Below, in pieces: positions 36,695 to 44,842 of a stretch of DNA of 64,000 nt. A model generated the notes under the pieces. That model was given only the letters and a program-made list of their open reading frames with translations, ran no database searches and was not told the origin of the DNA. This DNA comes from Rhizobiales bacterium SYSU XM002. Its GTDB lineage: Bacteria; Pseudomonadota; Alphaproteobacteria; Rhizobiales; Beijerinckiaceae. The stretch is taken from the NCBI GenBank assembly GCA_009846685.1, contig VWVY01000001.1, positions 558,001-622,000 of the forward strand. Reading direction: 5' to 3'. The first letter of the stretch is position 1. Each line of letters opens with the position of its first letter. The translations under genes were made by a program, and so were the position numbers.

Positions 36695-37624
36695 TTAGCC
36701 GTTCCCGCCCGCGGCCGCAGCCACTTCGGCCGCGAAATCCGCGGTTTCCTTCTCGATACCCTCGCCGAGCGCGAAGCGCACGAAACCCTTGAGGGCGATC
36801 GCCGCGCCGGCAGCCTTGCCGGCCTCGTTCACGGCCTGGAGGACGGTCTTCGCCGGATCGTGCACGAAGGGCTGATCGACGAGGCTGACTTCCTTGAAGT
36901 AGGTCTTGAGGCCCGAATCGACGATCTTCTCGATCACGTTGTCCGGCTTGCCCGAAGCCTTGGCCTTCTCGGTGAGAACGCCACGCTCGCGCGCGATCAG
37001 CGCCGGGTCGATCGAGGCCGAATCCAGCGCCGCCGGGTTGGTCGCTGCGATATGCATCGCGACCTGACGGCCGATCGCCATCAGCGCATCGCTGCCGGCG
37101 GTCGATTCGAGCGCGACGAGCACGCCGATCTTGCCGAGGCCGTCGCCGACCGCGTTATGCAGATACGAGGCAACGACACCCGCATTCACCGAGAGCGAGG
37201 CCGCGCGGCGCAGCGACATATTCTCGCCGATGGTGGCAACGAGGTTCGCGATGGCATCCTGCACGGTGCCGCCGCCCGGATAGCCCGCCGCCTTCAGCGC
37301 CTCGACTTCCGTGACGCCGCCGAGCGCGACGCCGGCAACGTTGCGTACCAGCGCCTGGAAATGTTCGTTGCGCGCAACGAAATCGGTCTCCGAGTTCAGC
37401 TCGACGACCACCGCCTTGGTGCCCGAGGCAGCCACACCCACCAGGCCCTCGGCCGCGACGCGACCAGCCTTCTTCGCCGCCTTGGCGAGGCCCTTCTTGC
37501 GCAGCAGATCGACCGCGGCTTCCATGTCGCCGCCCGTCTCGTTAAGCGCGGCCTTGCAATCCATCATGCCTGCGTCGGTCTTCTCGCGCAGTTCCTTCAC
37601 CATGCCTGCGGTAATCGCCGTCAT
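36695..37624 (-). CDS. tsf: Translation elongation factor Ts
   Basis: EF-Ts (309 aa) recycles EF-Tu-GDP. The N-terminal UBA-like domain '[19 protein letters not shown]' and the core '[18 protein letters not shown]' with the TDFV motif that contacts EF-Tu are present. An AGGGG ribosome-binding site lies 7 nt before the ATG. It is downstream of rpsB with a 97-nt spacer containing a strong hairpin. Confidence 0.98.
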   Translation of the reverse strand: MTAITAGMVKELREKTDAGMMDCKAALNETGGDMEAAVDLLRKKGLAKAAKKAGRVAAEGLVGVAASGTKAVVVELNSETDFVARNEHFQALVRNVAGVALGGVTEVEALKAAGYPGGGTVQDAIANLVATIGENMSLRRAASLSVNAGVVASYLHNAVGDGLGKIGVLVALESTAGSDALMAIGRQVAMHIAATNPAALDSASIDPALIARERGVLTEKAKASGKPDNVIEKIVDSGLKTYFKEVSLVDQPFVHDPAKTVLQAVNEAGKAAGAAIALKGFVRFALGEGIEKETADFAAEVAAAAGGNG

Positions 37625-37664
37625 GATTGAACCCCTTTCCTGAATTGAAAAATCTCAGCACGAA

Positions 37665-37686
37665 GCCGCAACCGTGAGGTTGCGGC
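37665..37686. promoter_or_regulatory. Intercistronic stem-loop rpsB-tsf
   Basis: A perfect 9-bp inverted repeat (GCCGCAACC, 4-nt loop) lies in the rpsB-tsf spacer with only a weak T-tract 20 nt later on the minus strand. It may be a partial terminator or processing site setting the S2 to EF-Ts ratio. Confidence 0.55.
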
Positions 37687-37721
37687 CCGTTTCGTCTTGA
37701 ATTGACGGCCGAAGCCGAAAA

Positions 37722-38711
37722 TCAGGCGGCGAGCGCGCGCGCCGTATCGAGCCAGCCGTCGCGGCCCGCGCGGCCATTGAGCTTCAGCTCGGCGTCGAGC
37801 GCCGCGACATCCGCTTCCGACATGGCAGCGAGCTGCCAGAAGTGGAAGATGCCGTATTCGTTGAGCTTGGTCGCAAGCTGCGGGCCGACGCCGCCGAGCT
37901 TGGAGAGATCGTCCGGCGCGCCCTGCGGCGCGGAAAGACGCTTGAAACCCTCACCCGAAACGACCGGCAGTTCTTCAGAGGTCGGCGTCTCCATCGCACC
38001 GACATCGACACCAAGCGAGGACTGGCCGCGCGAGATACCGTCAATCGCGGCGCGGGCAACGAGTTCGCAATAGAGCGCGAGCGCACGGCCGGCATCGTCG
38101 TTCGCCGGGATCGGATAGGTCACGCCGTCCGGATCGCAGTTGGTATCGACGATCGCAACGACCGGGATGTTGAGGCGGTTCGCCTCCTGGATCGCGAGTG
38201 CTTCCTTATTGGTGTCGATCACGAACAGGAGGTCGGGCGTGCCGCCCATGTCCTTGATGCCGCCGAGCGCGCGCGTGAGCTTCTCCTGCTCGCGCGTGAG
38301 CATCAGGCGCTCTTTCTTGGTGAGGCCGACGGCGCCACCGGCCAGCGTCTCATCGACCTTGCGCAGGCGCTGGATCGAGTTCGAGATCGTCTTCCAGTTG
38401 GTCAGCATGCCGCCGAGCCAGCGCGAGTTCACAAAGTACTGCGCGGAAGACTTCGCGGCCTGTGCGATCGGATCCTGCGCCTGGCGCTTGGTGCCGACGA
38501 GTAGGATGCGGCCGCCGCGGGCCACGGTGTCCGAAATCGCCGCGAGCGCGCGATGCAGCATCGGCACGGTCTGGGCGAGATCGATGATGTGGATATTGTT
38601 GCGGGTGCCAAAGATGAACGGAGCCATCTTCGGGTTCCAGCGGTGGGACTGATGTCCGAAATGCGCACCAGCTTCGAGAAGCTGGCGCATCGAGAAGTCA
38701 GGAAGTGCCAT
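37722..38711 (-). CDS. rpsB: 30S ribosomal protein S2 with C-terminal H3TH-like extension
   Basis: S2 is an essential 30S protein. I start at 38711 (329 aa, '[15 protein letters not shown]') because GGAG is 9 nt upstream; the ATG two codons earlier is poorly spaced. Residues 1-235 are ordinary S2 ('[19 protein letters not shown]', '[14 protein letters not shown]'). Beyond this an acidic linker leads to a domain at about 266-329 with '[20 protein letters not shown]' and '[12 protein letters not shown]', a helix-hairpin-helix/H3TH-like module (the COG3743 type). The same module ends NuoE in this window. Similar S2 extensions are known in other Hyphomicrobiales, so this is lineage-typical rather than a fusion error. 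Confidence 0.97.
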   Translation of the reverse strand: MALPDFSMRQLLEAGAHFGHQSHRWNPKMAPFIFGTRNNIHIIDLAQTVPMLHRALAAISDTVARGGRILLVGTKRQAQDPIAQAAKSSAQYFVNSRWLGGMLTNWKTISNSIQRLRKVDETLAGGAVGLTKKERLMLTREQEKLTRALGGIKDMGGTPDLLFVIDTNKEALAIQEANRLNIPVVAIVDTNCDPDGVTYPIPANDDAGRALALYCELVARAAIDGISRGQSSLGVDVGAMETPTSEELPVVSGEGFKRLSAPQGAPDDLSKLGGVGPQLATKLNEYGIFHFWQLAAMSEADVAALDAELKLNGRAGRDGWLDTARALAA

Positions 38712-38749
38712 CGTCATATTCTCCGGTTAGGCCGCCGCAGGGACAAAGA

Positions 38750-38765
38750 GCCGTCAGACGACGGC
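38750..38765 (-). promoter_or_regulatory. rpsB leader stem-loop
   Basis: In the approximately 100-nt rpsB leader a perfect 6-bp hairpin (GCCGTC-GTCT-GACGGC on the minus strand) lies about 40 nt before the start; a second small stem (ATCGA-TTTT-TCGAT) is at 38775-38788. S2 autoregulates its leader in enterobacteria; whether this leader does so is inference. Confidence 0.4.
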
Positions 38766-38811
38766 ACCGGACCGATCGAAAAATCGATTACCCTGCGTGA
38801 GGAATACCGGG

Positions 38812-38840
38812 CGCCTACTGCATCGCGGAGAAAAAGGCAA
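38812..38840 (-). promoter_or_regulatory. Probable rpsB promoter inside the dnaE-rpsB spacer
   Basis: On the minus strand TTGCCT (38840-38835) and TAGGCG (38817-38812) are separated by 17 nt and followed by a GC-rich discriminator, the pattern of strong stringently controlled ribosomal promoters in alphaproteobacteria. It lies just beyond the dnaE stop. Confidence 0.5.
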
Positions 38841-38859
38841 GCCCTTGCGCCAAAACACC

Positions 38860-41800
38860 TCAATAAGGCTTCACATCGAGGATGCCCTTGACGCCTGCGA
38901 TCGCAGCCATCTGTTCGCTCCCGACATGGAAACGTCCAGGCAGGCGGATATCGACGTGGTGCCCATCCGACAGGGCTATATCGAACGAGACCTCGCCATC
39001 GCCGCCGCGGCGCAGCACCCGCTCCAACCCGCCGATCACCGGAGAAGCAGCATTCCCGACCATGCCCATCGAGGGTTCGGCGAGGAATATCCGGATTCCC
39101 TTCTGCGTTTTCTGCAAGGCGACTTCCAGCGCCTCCATTTCGAGGACGCGGATGCGCAGGTCTTCGCCATCGACCGAGCCCGCCACCACGACATGCAGCG
39201 CCGTACCCGGCTCAAGCAGCGCCCGATGCTTCACCAGCATCTCGGAGAACAGCATGGCCTCGAACTGACCGGTGCGGTCGGAGAGCGAGAGGATCGCGAT
39301 CTTGTTGCCGTTGCGCGTCCGACGGATGTCAACCGCCAACAGGGTCGCCGCGAGGCGCGCATGGCTCGCGCCATTGCGCACGGCCTGCTGAAAAGCCTGA
39401 AAGGTCGAGAGTTTCGCGCGCTCGATCAGTGCCGCGAACTGATCGAGCGGGTGGCCACTGAGGTAGAACCCGGCCGCAGCGTGTTCTCTCCGCAGTCGTT
39501 CCGGCAAGGTAAGCGGCGCAACGTCAGGCAGGACTAACATCCCGCCCGCTTCGCCGCCGAACAAACCACCCTGCCCGCTGGCGACCTCGGCGTCGTAGGC
39601 ATTGGCCTCCGCGATAATGGCATCGAGGCCAGCCACCAGCTTGCCTCGATTTGGTTCCAGGCAGTCGAGTGCGCCTGCGCCGACCAACTGCTCCAGCATC
39701 CGTTTGTTGAGGTGATGCGGATCAATCCGCCGGGCGAAATCGGAAAGCGAAGCGAAAGGTTTACCGCCGCGCGCCCGCACGATCGAGCGGGCCGCTTCCA
39801 TGCCGACGCCCTTTACCGCCGCAAGTGCGTAGAGAATGGCGCCGTTCCGGACATCGAACGTCGAATCGGACCGATTGACATCCGGTGGCTCGACGCGGAT
39901 GCCAAGCCGCTGCGCCTCGCGTCGGAATTCGCCGAGTTTGTCGGTGTTCGACAGTTCGAGGCTCATCGACGCGGCAAGAAACTCAACCGGGCGGTTCGCC
40001 TTGAGATAGGCCGTCTGGTAGGCGACAACAGCATAGGCGGCCGCATGGCTCTTGTTGAAGCCGTAATCGGCAAAGCGCGCCAGCAGGTCGAAGATCGCAT
40101 CGGCATCGGCGCTGGCGACGCCGTTTGCCACCGCGCCATCGACGAAGCGCGCACGCTGCGCATCCATCTCGGCCTTGATCTTCTTGCCCATCGCACGGCG
40201 CAGCATATCCGCCTCGCCCAGCGAATAGCCGGACATGACTTTGGCGATCTGCATCACCTGTTCCTGATAGACAATGACGCCGCAGGTCTCTTCCAGAATC
40301 GGCTTCAATAGCGGGTGGGCGTAATCCGCTTCCTTCCGGCCGTGCTTCACATCGCAATAGACCGGGATATTCGCCATGGGCCCGGGCCGGTAGAGCGCAA
40401 CCAGCGCGATGATATCCTCGATCCGGTCCGGTTTCATATCGACGAGCGCACGTCGCATGCCCCCCGATTCCACCTGGAACACGCCGACCGTCTCGCCGCG
40501 GGAGAGCATCGCATAACTCGCCGGATCGTCGAGCGGGATCTTGAGCAGATCGAGACTCACCCCCTGTCGCGAGAGAAGGTCCACCGCGCCCTGCAAAACC
40601 GTCAGTGTCTTGAGGCCAAGAAAGTCGAACTTCACCAGCCCCGCCGGCTCAACCCACTTCATGTTGAACTGGGTCACCGGCATATCCGACTTCGGATCGC
40701 GGTAGAGCGGCACCAACTGTTCGAGCGACCGGTCGCCGATCACGATACCCGCCGCGTGGGTCGAGGCGTGGCGGTAAAGCCCCTCCAACTTCTGCGCGAT
40801 ATCGAGCAACCGCGCGACCGCCTCGTTTTCCTCGGCGGCAGCCCGCAGTTGCGGTTCCTCCTCGATGGCTTTCGCCAGAGTAATGGGGTTCGCCGGATTC
40901 TGCGGCACGAGCTTGGTCAACCGGTCGACCTCGGAATAGCGCAGGCCAAGCACACGTCCGACATCGCGCAGAACGCCGCGCGCGAGCAGGGTGCCGAAGG
41001 TGATAATCTGCGCAACCCGCCCCTCGCCGTAGCGTCCAACAACGTAGCGGATCACCTCGTCACGCCGGTCCTGACAAAAATCGATATCGAAATCCGGCAT
41101 CGAGACGCGCTCCGGATTAAGAAATCGCTCGAAGAAAAGACCATAACGCAATGGGTCTAGATCAGTAATTGTCAGAGAATATGCTACAAGTGAACCAGCC
41201 CCCGAACCGCGTCCCGGCCCAACCGGAATGTCACGCGCCTTCGCCCACTTGATGAAGTCGGCAACGATGAGGAAGTACCCCGGGTATTGCATCCGCTCGA
41301 TCACCGAGAGCTCGAAGGCAAGCCGCTCCTCGTAATCGCTGACAGCCAGGCCGGGCGCCGGGCCATGCGCCGCCAGCCGCATTGCCAGCCCCTCTTCCGC
41401 TTGCCGTTTCAGTTCGGCCGCCTCGGCGTCATCGGCGGAAGCGGCCGTGAATCGCGGCAGGATCGGTTTGCGGGTCCGCGGCCGATAATGGCAGCGCCGC
41501 GCGATCTCGACTGTACTTGCGAGCGCCTGCGGCAGGTCGGCGAAAAGAGCTATCATCTCCTCACGTGTCTTGAAGCGATGCTCGGGCGTGAGACGCGGGC
41601 GTTGCGCCTCGTCGACCGAATACCCACCGGCGATGCAGAGGAGCGCATCATGCGCCTCGAAATCGCTCGCGGCACCGAAGTGGACGTTGTTCGCCGCGAC
41701 GAGCGGAAGCCCTGCCTCGACCGCGAGGTCGATCAGCATCGGCTCAAGTTTCTGTGCCTCCAGCAGACCGAAGCGTTCGATCTCGACATAAAGGCTACGC

Positions 41801-42318
41801 GGAAACAGGGTTTTCAGGATGTCGAGTCGCGCCCGCGCAAGGTCGATGCCACCCAGAGCAAATGCCTTGTCGATCGGGCCAATGCCACCGCCCGTCATCG
41901 CGATGAGACCGGCACTTCGCTCCCCGAGCACGGACAAGGGTAGATGCACACCTTCGGAAGCGGGCGAATCGAGGAAAGCGCGGCTCGAAAGCGCCATCAG
42001 ATTGGAATATCCCACCTCGCTCGCAGCCAGGAGAACGATGGAGCCGCGCGATTCAAGCGCCGAAGACGGCCGGTTGCGGACGACGGGACGATCCGCGAAA
42101 TCAAGAACCACCTCAATGCCGACAATCGGCTGGATACCGGAACCCGAGAGCTTTTCGGAGAACTCAAGCGCACCGAACAGATTGTTGGTGTCGGTAATCG
42201 CCAGCGCAGGCATCTGATCCTGCGCGGCGAGCTTGGCGAGCTTGGCAATGGGAAGCGCGCCCTGCAGTAGTGAAAAGGACGAATGCACATGCAGATGAAC
42301 GAAGCCCGGCCCCTTCAT
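38860..42318 (-). CDS. dnaE: DNA polymerase III alpha subunit
   Basis: DnaE (1152 aa) is the replicative polymerase. The start at 42318 has a GGGGAGG 7 nt upstream. The PHP domain opens with 'FVHLHVHSSFSLLQGA'; the catalytic aspartates are in 'SMPDFDIDFCQDRRDEV' (about residue 406) and 'LVKFDFLGLKTLT'; a clamp-binding QGGLF lies near residue 913; a C-terminal OB fold follows. Its length and the residues around the fingers fit DnaE1, not the shorter error-prone DnaE2/ImuC. It follows a 33-codon ORF by 26 nt, and a LexA-type operator lies in the shared promoter, so its expression is probably raised in the SOS response. Confidence 0.97.
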   Translation of the reverse strand: MKGPGFVHLHVHSSFSLLQGALPIAKLAKLAAQDQMPALAITDTNNLFGALEFSEKLSGSGIQPIVGIEVVLDFADRPVVRNRPSSALESRGSIVLLAASEVGYSNLMALSSRAFLDSPASEGVHLPLSVLGERSAGLIAMTGGGIGPIDKAFALGGIDLARARLDILKTLFPRSLYVEIERFGLLEAQKLEPMLIDLAVEAGLPLVAANNVHFGAASDFEAHDALLCIAGGYSVDEAQRPRLTPEHRFKTREEMIALFADLPQALASTVEIARRCHYRPRTRKPILPRFTAASADDAEAAELKRQAEEGLAMRLAAHGPAPGLAVSDYEERLAFELSVIERMQYPGYFLIVADFIKWAKARDIPVGPGRGSGAGSLVAYSLTITDLDPLRYGLFFERFLNPERVSMPDFDIDFCQDRRDEVIRYVVGRYGEGRVAQIITFGTLLARGVLRDVGRVLGLRYSEVDRLTKLVPQNPANPITLAKAIEEEPQLRAAAEENEAVARLLDIAQKLEGLYRHASTHAAGIVIGDRSLEQLVPLYRDPKSDMPVTQFNMKWVEPAGLVKFDFLGLKTLTVLQGAVDLLSRQGVSLDLLKIPLDDPASYAMLSRGETVGVFQVESGGMRRALVDMKPDRIEDIIALVALYRPGPMANIPVYCDVKHGRKEADYAHPLLKPILEETCGVIVYQEQVMQIAKVMSGYSLGEADMLRRAMGKKIKAEMDAQRARFVDGAVANGVASADADAIFDLLARFADYGFNKSHAAAYAVVAYQTAYLKANRPVEFLAASMSLELSNTDKLGEFRREAQRLGIRVEPPDVNRSDSTFDVRNGAILYALAAVKGVGMEAARSIVRARGGKPFASLSDFARRIDPHHLNKRMLEQLVGAGALDCLEPNRGKLVAGLDAIIAEANAYDAEVASGQGGLFGGEAGGMLVLPDVAPLTLPERLRREHAAAGFYLSGHPLDQFAALIERAKLSTFQAFQQAVRNGASHARLAATLLAVDIRRTRNGNKIAILSLSDRTGQFEAMLFSEMLVKHRALLEPGTALHVVVAGSVDGEDLRIRVLEMEALEVALQKTQKGIRIFLAEPSMGMVGNAASPVIGGLERVLRRGGDGEVSFDIALSDGHHVDIRLPGRFHVGSEQMAAIAGVKGILDVKPY

Positions 42319-42344
42319 CGGCACGCCTCCCCATTTTCGTTCGG

Positions 42345-42446
42345 TCAGATCAACGGCCAGTTGGTTCCCACACCGGCCCAGAACGTCATCATAGCGAAAA
42401 ACGCCGCAATCGAAGCCAGTTCGATCATGTCTTCCACAGCTCGCAT
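42345..42446 (-). CDS. Small membrane protein (33 aa), probable SOS-induced, upstream of dnaE
   Basis: A 33-codon ORF begins at the ATG at 42446, with GAGGAG at 42460-42455, 8 nt upstream, and ends with TGA at 42345, 26 nt before dnaE. The protein has a short charged start (MRAVEDMIE) and one hydrophobic helix at residues 8-27 including 'IAAFFAMMTFWAGVG', then TNWPLI. A perfect LexA-type repeat overlaps the -10 box of its promoter. I do not recognise the family. SOS-induced single-helix membrane proteins that halt division (such as Caulobacter SidA, 29 aa, acting on FtsW) offer a functional precedent, but no sequence relationship is claimed. Confidence 0.7.
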   Translation of the reverse strand: MRAVEDMIELASIAAFFAMMTFWAGVGTNWPLI

Positions 42447-42476
42447 CGTCGGAACTCCTCACGTTGGAACAATGAT

Positions 42477-42491
42477 GTTCTTGTTTTGTTC
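42477..42491 (-). promoter_or_regulatory. LexA operator (SOS box)
   Basis: Plus strand GTTC-TTGTTTT-GTTC (minus strand GAAC-N7-GAAC) matches exactly the direct-repeat LexA operator described for alphaproteobacteria. It lies 31 nt upstream of the small membrane ORF and overlaps the proposed -10 hexamer, so bound LexA would block RNA polymerase. Confidence 0.8.
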
Positions 42492-42515
42492 TATCATACT
42501 GGAGACCGTCGTCAA
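42488..42515 (-). promoter_or_regulatory. Promoter of the small membrane ORF-dnaE unit
   Basis: On the minus strand TTGACG (42515-42510) and TAGAAC (42493-42488) are separated by 16 nt. The -10 shares its last four bases with the LexA repeat. The expected transcript start is about 35 nt before the 33-codon ORF. Confidence 0.55.
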
Positions 42516-42534
42516 GGGCATATCGAACACGGAA

Positions 42535-42759
42535 TCACGATTTGCAGCGCTCCTGCCAGCGGCGGAACGCGATCCCGGCCCAGATGAATTCGACAATGCC
42601 GAACGGCCAGGCACCCTGCAGAAAACCATAGACGGAGCCGGCGAGACAGGCAGCCGCGAAGCCGAGCACATAGTACGGATGACGGTTTTCGAGCGCGTAG
42701 GTCAGAAGCATGGCCAAGACAGCGGCGAGTCCGAAGAGCGTCAGGCCGTCGAAGGTCAA
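42535..42759 (-). CDS. Small three-helix membrane protein downstream of lolD
   Basis: Translation probably begins at the TTG at 42759, because GAGGGG sits 6 nt upstream (overlapping the lolD stop) and no ATG is in frame. The 74-aa product is hydrophobic with segments 'LFGLAAVLAMLLTYAL', 'YYVLGFAAACLAGSVYGFL' and 'PFGIVEFIWAGIAF', ending in a basic RRWQERCK. The pattern resembles the small CBU_0592-like membrane family, a tentative comparison. It is 10 nt after lolD and so in the lolC-lolD operon. Its function is unknown. Confidence 0.7.
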   Translation of the reverse strand: MTFDGLTLFGLAAVLAMLLTYALENRHPYYVLGFAAACLAGSVYGFLQGAWPFGIVEFIWAGIAFRRWQERCKS

Positions 42760-42769
42760 CGCCCGCCCC

Positions 42770-43453
42770 TCATGGCAGCGGCACCAGCCGCCCCTCGCGC
42801 AACGTGACGCGGCGATCCATGCGCGCGGCGAGTTCGAGATTGTGGGTCGCGACCAGCGCCGCAAGGCCGGATTGCTTGACGAGTGCGAGCAGCGTCGAGA
42901 ACACATGCTCGCCCGTTCCGGGATCGAGATTGCCCGTCGGCTCATCAGCCAGCAACAGGCGCGGCGTATTGGCGACCGCCCGCGCGATCGCGACCCGCTG
43001 CTGCTCGCCACCGGAAAGCTCGCCGGGGCGATGGTCGATACGATGCGAGAGCCCGAGAAACCCGAGGATTTCGGCCGCGCGCATCGAGGCTTCCTCCACA
43101 CCAAGCCCGGCGATCCGCTGCGGCAGCACCACGTTCTCCCGTGCCGAGAACTCCGGCAGGAGATGATGGAACTGATAGACGAAACCAATATCGCTCCGGC
43201 GTAGCCGCGTGCGCGCCACGTCATCGAGCCCGGCGGTCGCCGTCTCGCCGACGAAAACCTCCCCCTGATCCGGGTGCTCCAGCAGGCCGGCGATATGCAG
43301 CAGGGTCGATTTGCCAGCGCCCGAAGGCGCAACCAGCGCGACCATCTCGCCGGGCAGGATAGAAAGATCGACCCCGGCCAAAACGGACACAGCATTCTCG
43401 CCCTGCCGATAGGTGCGGTGGACGTTGGCGATCTGAAGCGCGGGAACGGTCAT
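42770..43453 (-). CDS. lolD: Lipoprotein-releasing system ATP-binding protein LolD
   Basis: LolD powers release of outer-membrane lipoproteins from the inner membrane. The 227-aa protein starts at 43453; a GAGGG lies about 11 nt upstream. It has Walker A 'APSGAGKST' (about 42-50), the MacB/LolD-type '[16 protein letters not shown]', signature '[14 protein letters not shown]' and Walker B '[12 protein letters not shown]'. It follows the LolC permease. Confidence 0.96.
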   Translation of the reverse strand: MTVPALQIANVHRTYRQGENAVSVLAGVDLSILPGEMVALVAPSGAGKSTLLHIAGLLEHPDQGEVFVGETATAGLDDVARTRLRRSDIGFVYQFHHLLPEFSARENVVLPQRIAGLGVEEASMRAAEILGFLGLSHRIDHRPGELSGGEQQRVAIARAVANTPRLLLADEPTGNLDPGTGEHVFSTLLALVKQSGLAALVATHNLELAARMDRRVTLREGRLVPLP

Positions 43454-43551
43454 TTTTTTGTGTTTCCCTCGCATAAGCTCGGGCGCGCGGTCGCGCTGGT
43501 GGCGGCAGTGCCGCCGGGATGGGTGGTGGCGCTATGTGCATGGAGCCTCAT
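43450..43551 (-). CDS. Possible 33-codon ORF between lolC and lolD
   Basis: An ATG at 43551 is preceded by GGGGAG (overlapping the lolC stop, 8 nt spacing) and the frame ends in an ATGA overlap with the lolD start. The peptide begins [14 protein letters not shown] and has no recognisable domain. It may serve only to couple lolD translation to lolC. Coding status is doubtful. Confidence 0.25.
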   Translation of the reverse strand: MRLHAHSATTHPGGTAATSATARPSLCEGNTKK

Positions 43552-43556
43552 ACCAC

Positions 43557-44810
43557 TCACTCCCCGCGCAAGGCTTCGACAGGGTCGAGTTTGGCGGCAC
43601 GCCAAGCCGGATAGATCGTGGCCATGAGCGATAGCGTCAAAGCCATGCTGACGATGGCGACGACCTCGGAGGTCCGCACCTCGGCCGGCAGGCGCGAGAG
43701 GAAATAAAGTTCGGGCGGGAAAATCTGCGCGCCGGAGAGCCACGAGACCGCCTGCCGCAGGCTCTCGACATTCCACGCGATCGTGAGGCCGAGGAAGAGG
43801 CCGAAAAGCGTGCCGCCGACGCCGATGGCTGCACCCGCGATCACGAAAATCGAGAGGATCGAGCGCCGTGTCGCGCCCATTGTCCGCAGGATGGCGATGC
43901 CCTTGGCCTTGTCCTTCACCAGCATGGTGAGCCCTGAGATGATGTTGAGCGCCGCGACCAGCACAATCATGGTCAGGATCAGGAACATCACGTTCCGCTC
44001 GACCTCCAGAGCGCCGAAGAAGGTTCGGTTGCGGAAACGCCAGTCTGTCAGCGCGTGCGGCTGGCCCACGGCCTCGCGGATAACGGGAGCGATGTCATCC
44101 ATTCGGTCGGGATTGTCGACGAAGATCTCGATCAGCGCCACCTGCCCCTCGCTGTCGAAATAGAGCTGGGCTTCAGCGAGCGGCATGAAAACGAAACTCG
44201 CGTCGAACTCGCTCATCCCGACCTCGAAGATCGCCGAGATCTCGTAGGATTTCTGCCGCGGTGCGGAACCGAACGGTGTCGACGGCCCCTTGGGCGAGAT
44301 CAGTCTCACCTTGTCGCCAATGCCGACGTTGAGATATTGCGCAAGCCGACGACCGACGACGATCTTCTCCGAACCATCGAAATTGCTCAGTGTGCCGTCG
44401 ATGATGTTCTTCGCAACCGAGTTGAAGCGCTTGAGATCGCCCTCGCGCACACCGCGAACGAGTGCACCACTGGTTGCGGTTGATGAGGCCGCCAGAACCT
44501 GCCCCTCGACGATCGGCGCGACGAGCTTCACACCCTTGGCCTTGGACACACGGTCGGCGATTGCCTCGTAGTCCTTGAGCGCATCGCCATAGGGCTGGAT
44601 GAACGCATGGCCGTTCACCCCGAGAATCTTGTTCATCAGCTCCTGCCGGAAACCGTTCATCACCGCCATGACGACGATGAGCGTCGCGACCCCGAGCATG
44701 ATGCCGAGAAAGGAAAAGCCGGCGATGACGGAGATGAAACCGTCGCGGCGGCGCGCCCTGAGATAGCGCCACGCGACCTGCCATTCGAACCCGGAGAAAA
44801 GCGATGCCAT
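43557..44810 (-). CDS. lolC: Lipoprotein-releasing system permease (LolC/LolE family)
   Basis: This 417-aa permease starts 'MASLFSGFEWQVAWRYLRAR'. It has one N-terminal helix, a large periplasmic MacB-like domain ('VNGHAFIQPYGDALKDYEAI', 'IVVGRRLAQYLNVGIGDKV') and three C-terminal helices, with 'KDKAKGIAILRTMGATRRSI' typical of FtsX-like permeases. Only one permease is encoded, so the complex is likely a homodimer (LolF type), as in many bacteria that lack a separate LolE. Confidence 0.95.
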   Translation of the reverse strand: MASLFSGFEWQVAWRYLRARRRDGFISVIAGFSFLGIMLGVATLIVVMAVMNGFRQELMNKILGVNGHAFIQPYGDALKDYEAIADRVSKAKGVKLVAPIVEGQVLAASSTATSGALVRGVREGDLKRFNSVAKNIIDGTLSNFDGSEKIVVGRRLAQYLNVGIGDKVRLISPKGPSTPFGSAPRQKSYEISAIFEVGMSEFDASFVFMPLAEAQLYFDSEGQVALIEIFVDNPDRMDDIAPVIREAVGQPHALTDWRFRNRTFFGALEVERNVMFLILTMIVLVAALNIISGLTMLVKDKAKGIAILRTMGATRRSILSIFVIAGAAIGVGGTLFGLFLGLTIAWNVESLRQAVSWLSGAQIFPPELYFLSRLPAEVRTSEVVAIVSMALTLSLMATIYPAWRAAKLDPVEALRGE

Positions 44811-44842
44811 GCGTGGCGACCTGCCTTGTCTTTACGGCGCGC

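Noticed and set aside
38860-42318. dnaE as the SOS-mutagenesis polymerase DnaE2 (ImuC), suggested by the LexA box
   Set aside because: The 1152-aa length, internal QGGLF clamp motif and overall sequence fit DnaE1, and no imuA/imuB genes are adjacent.
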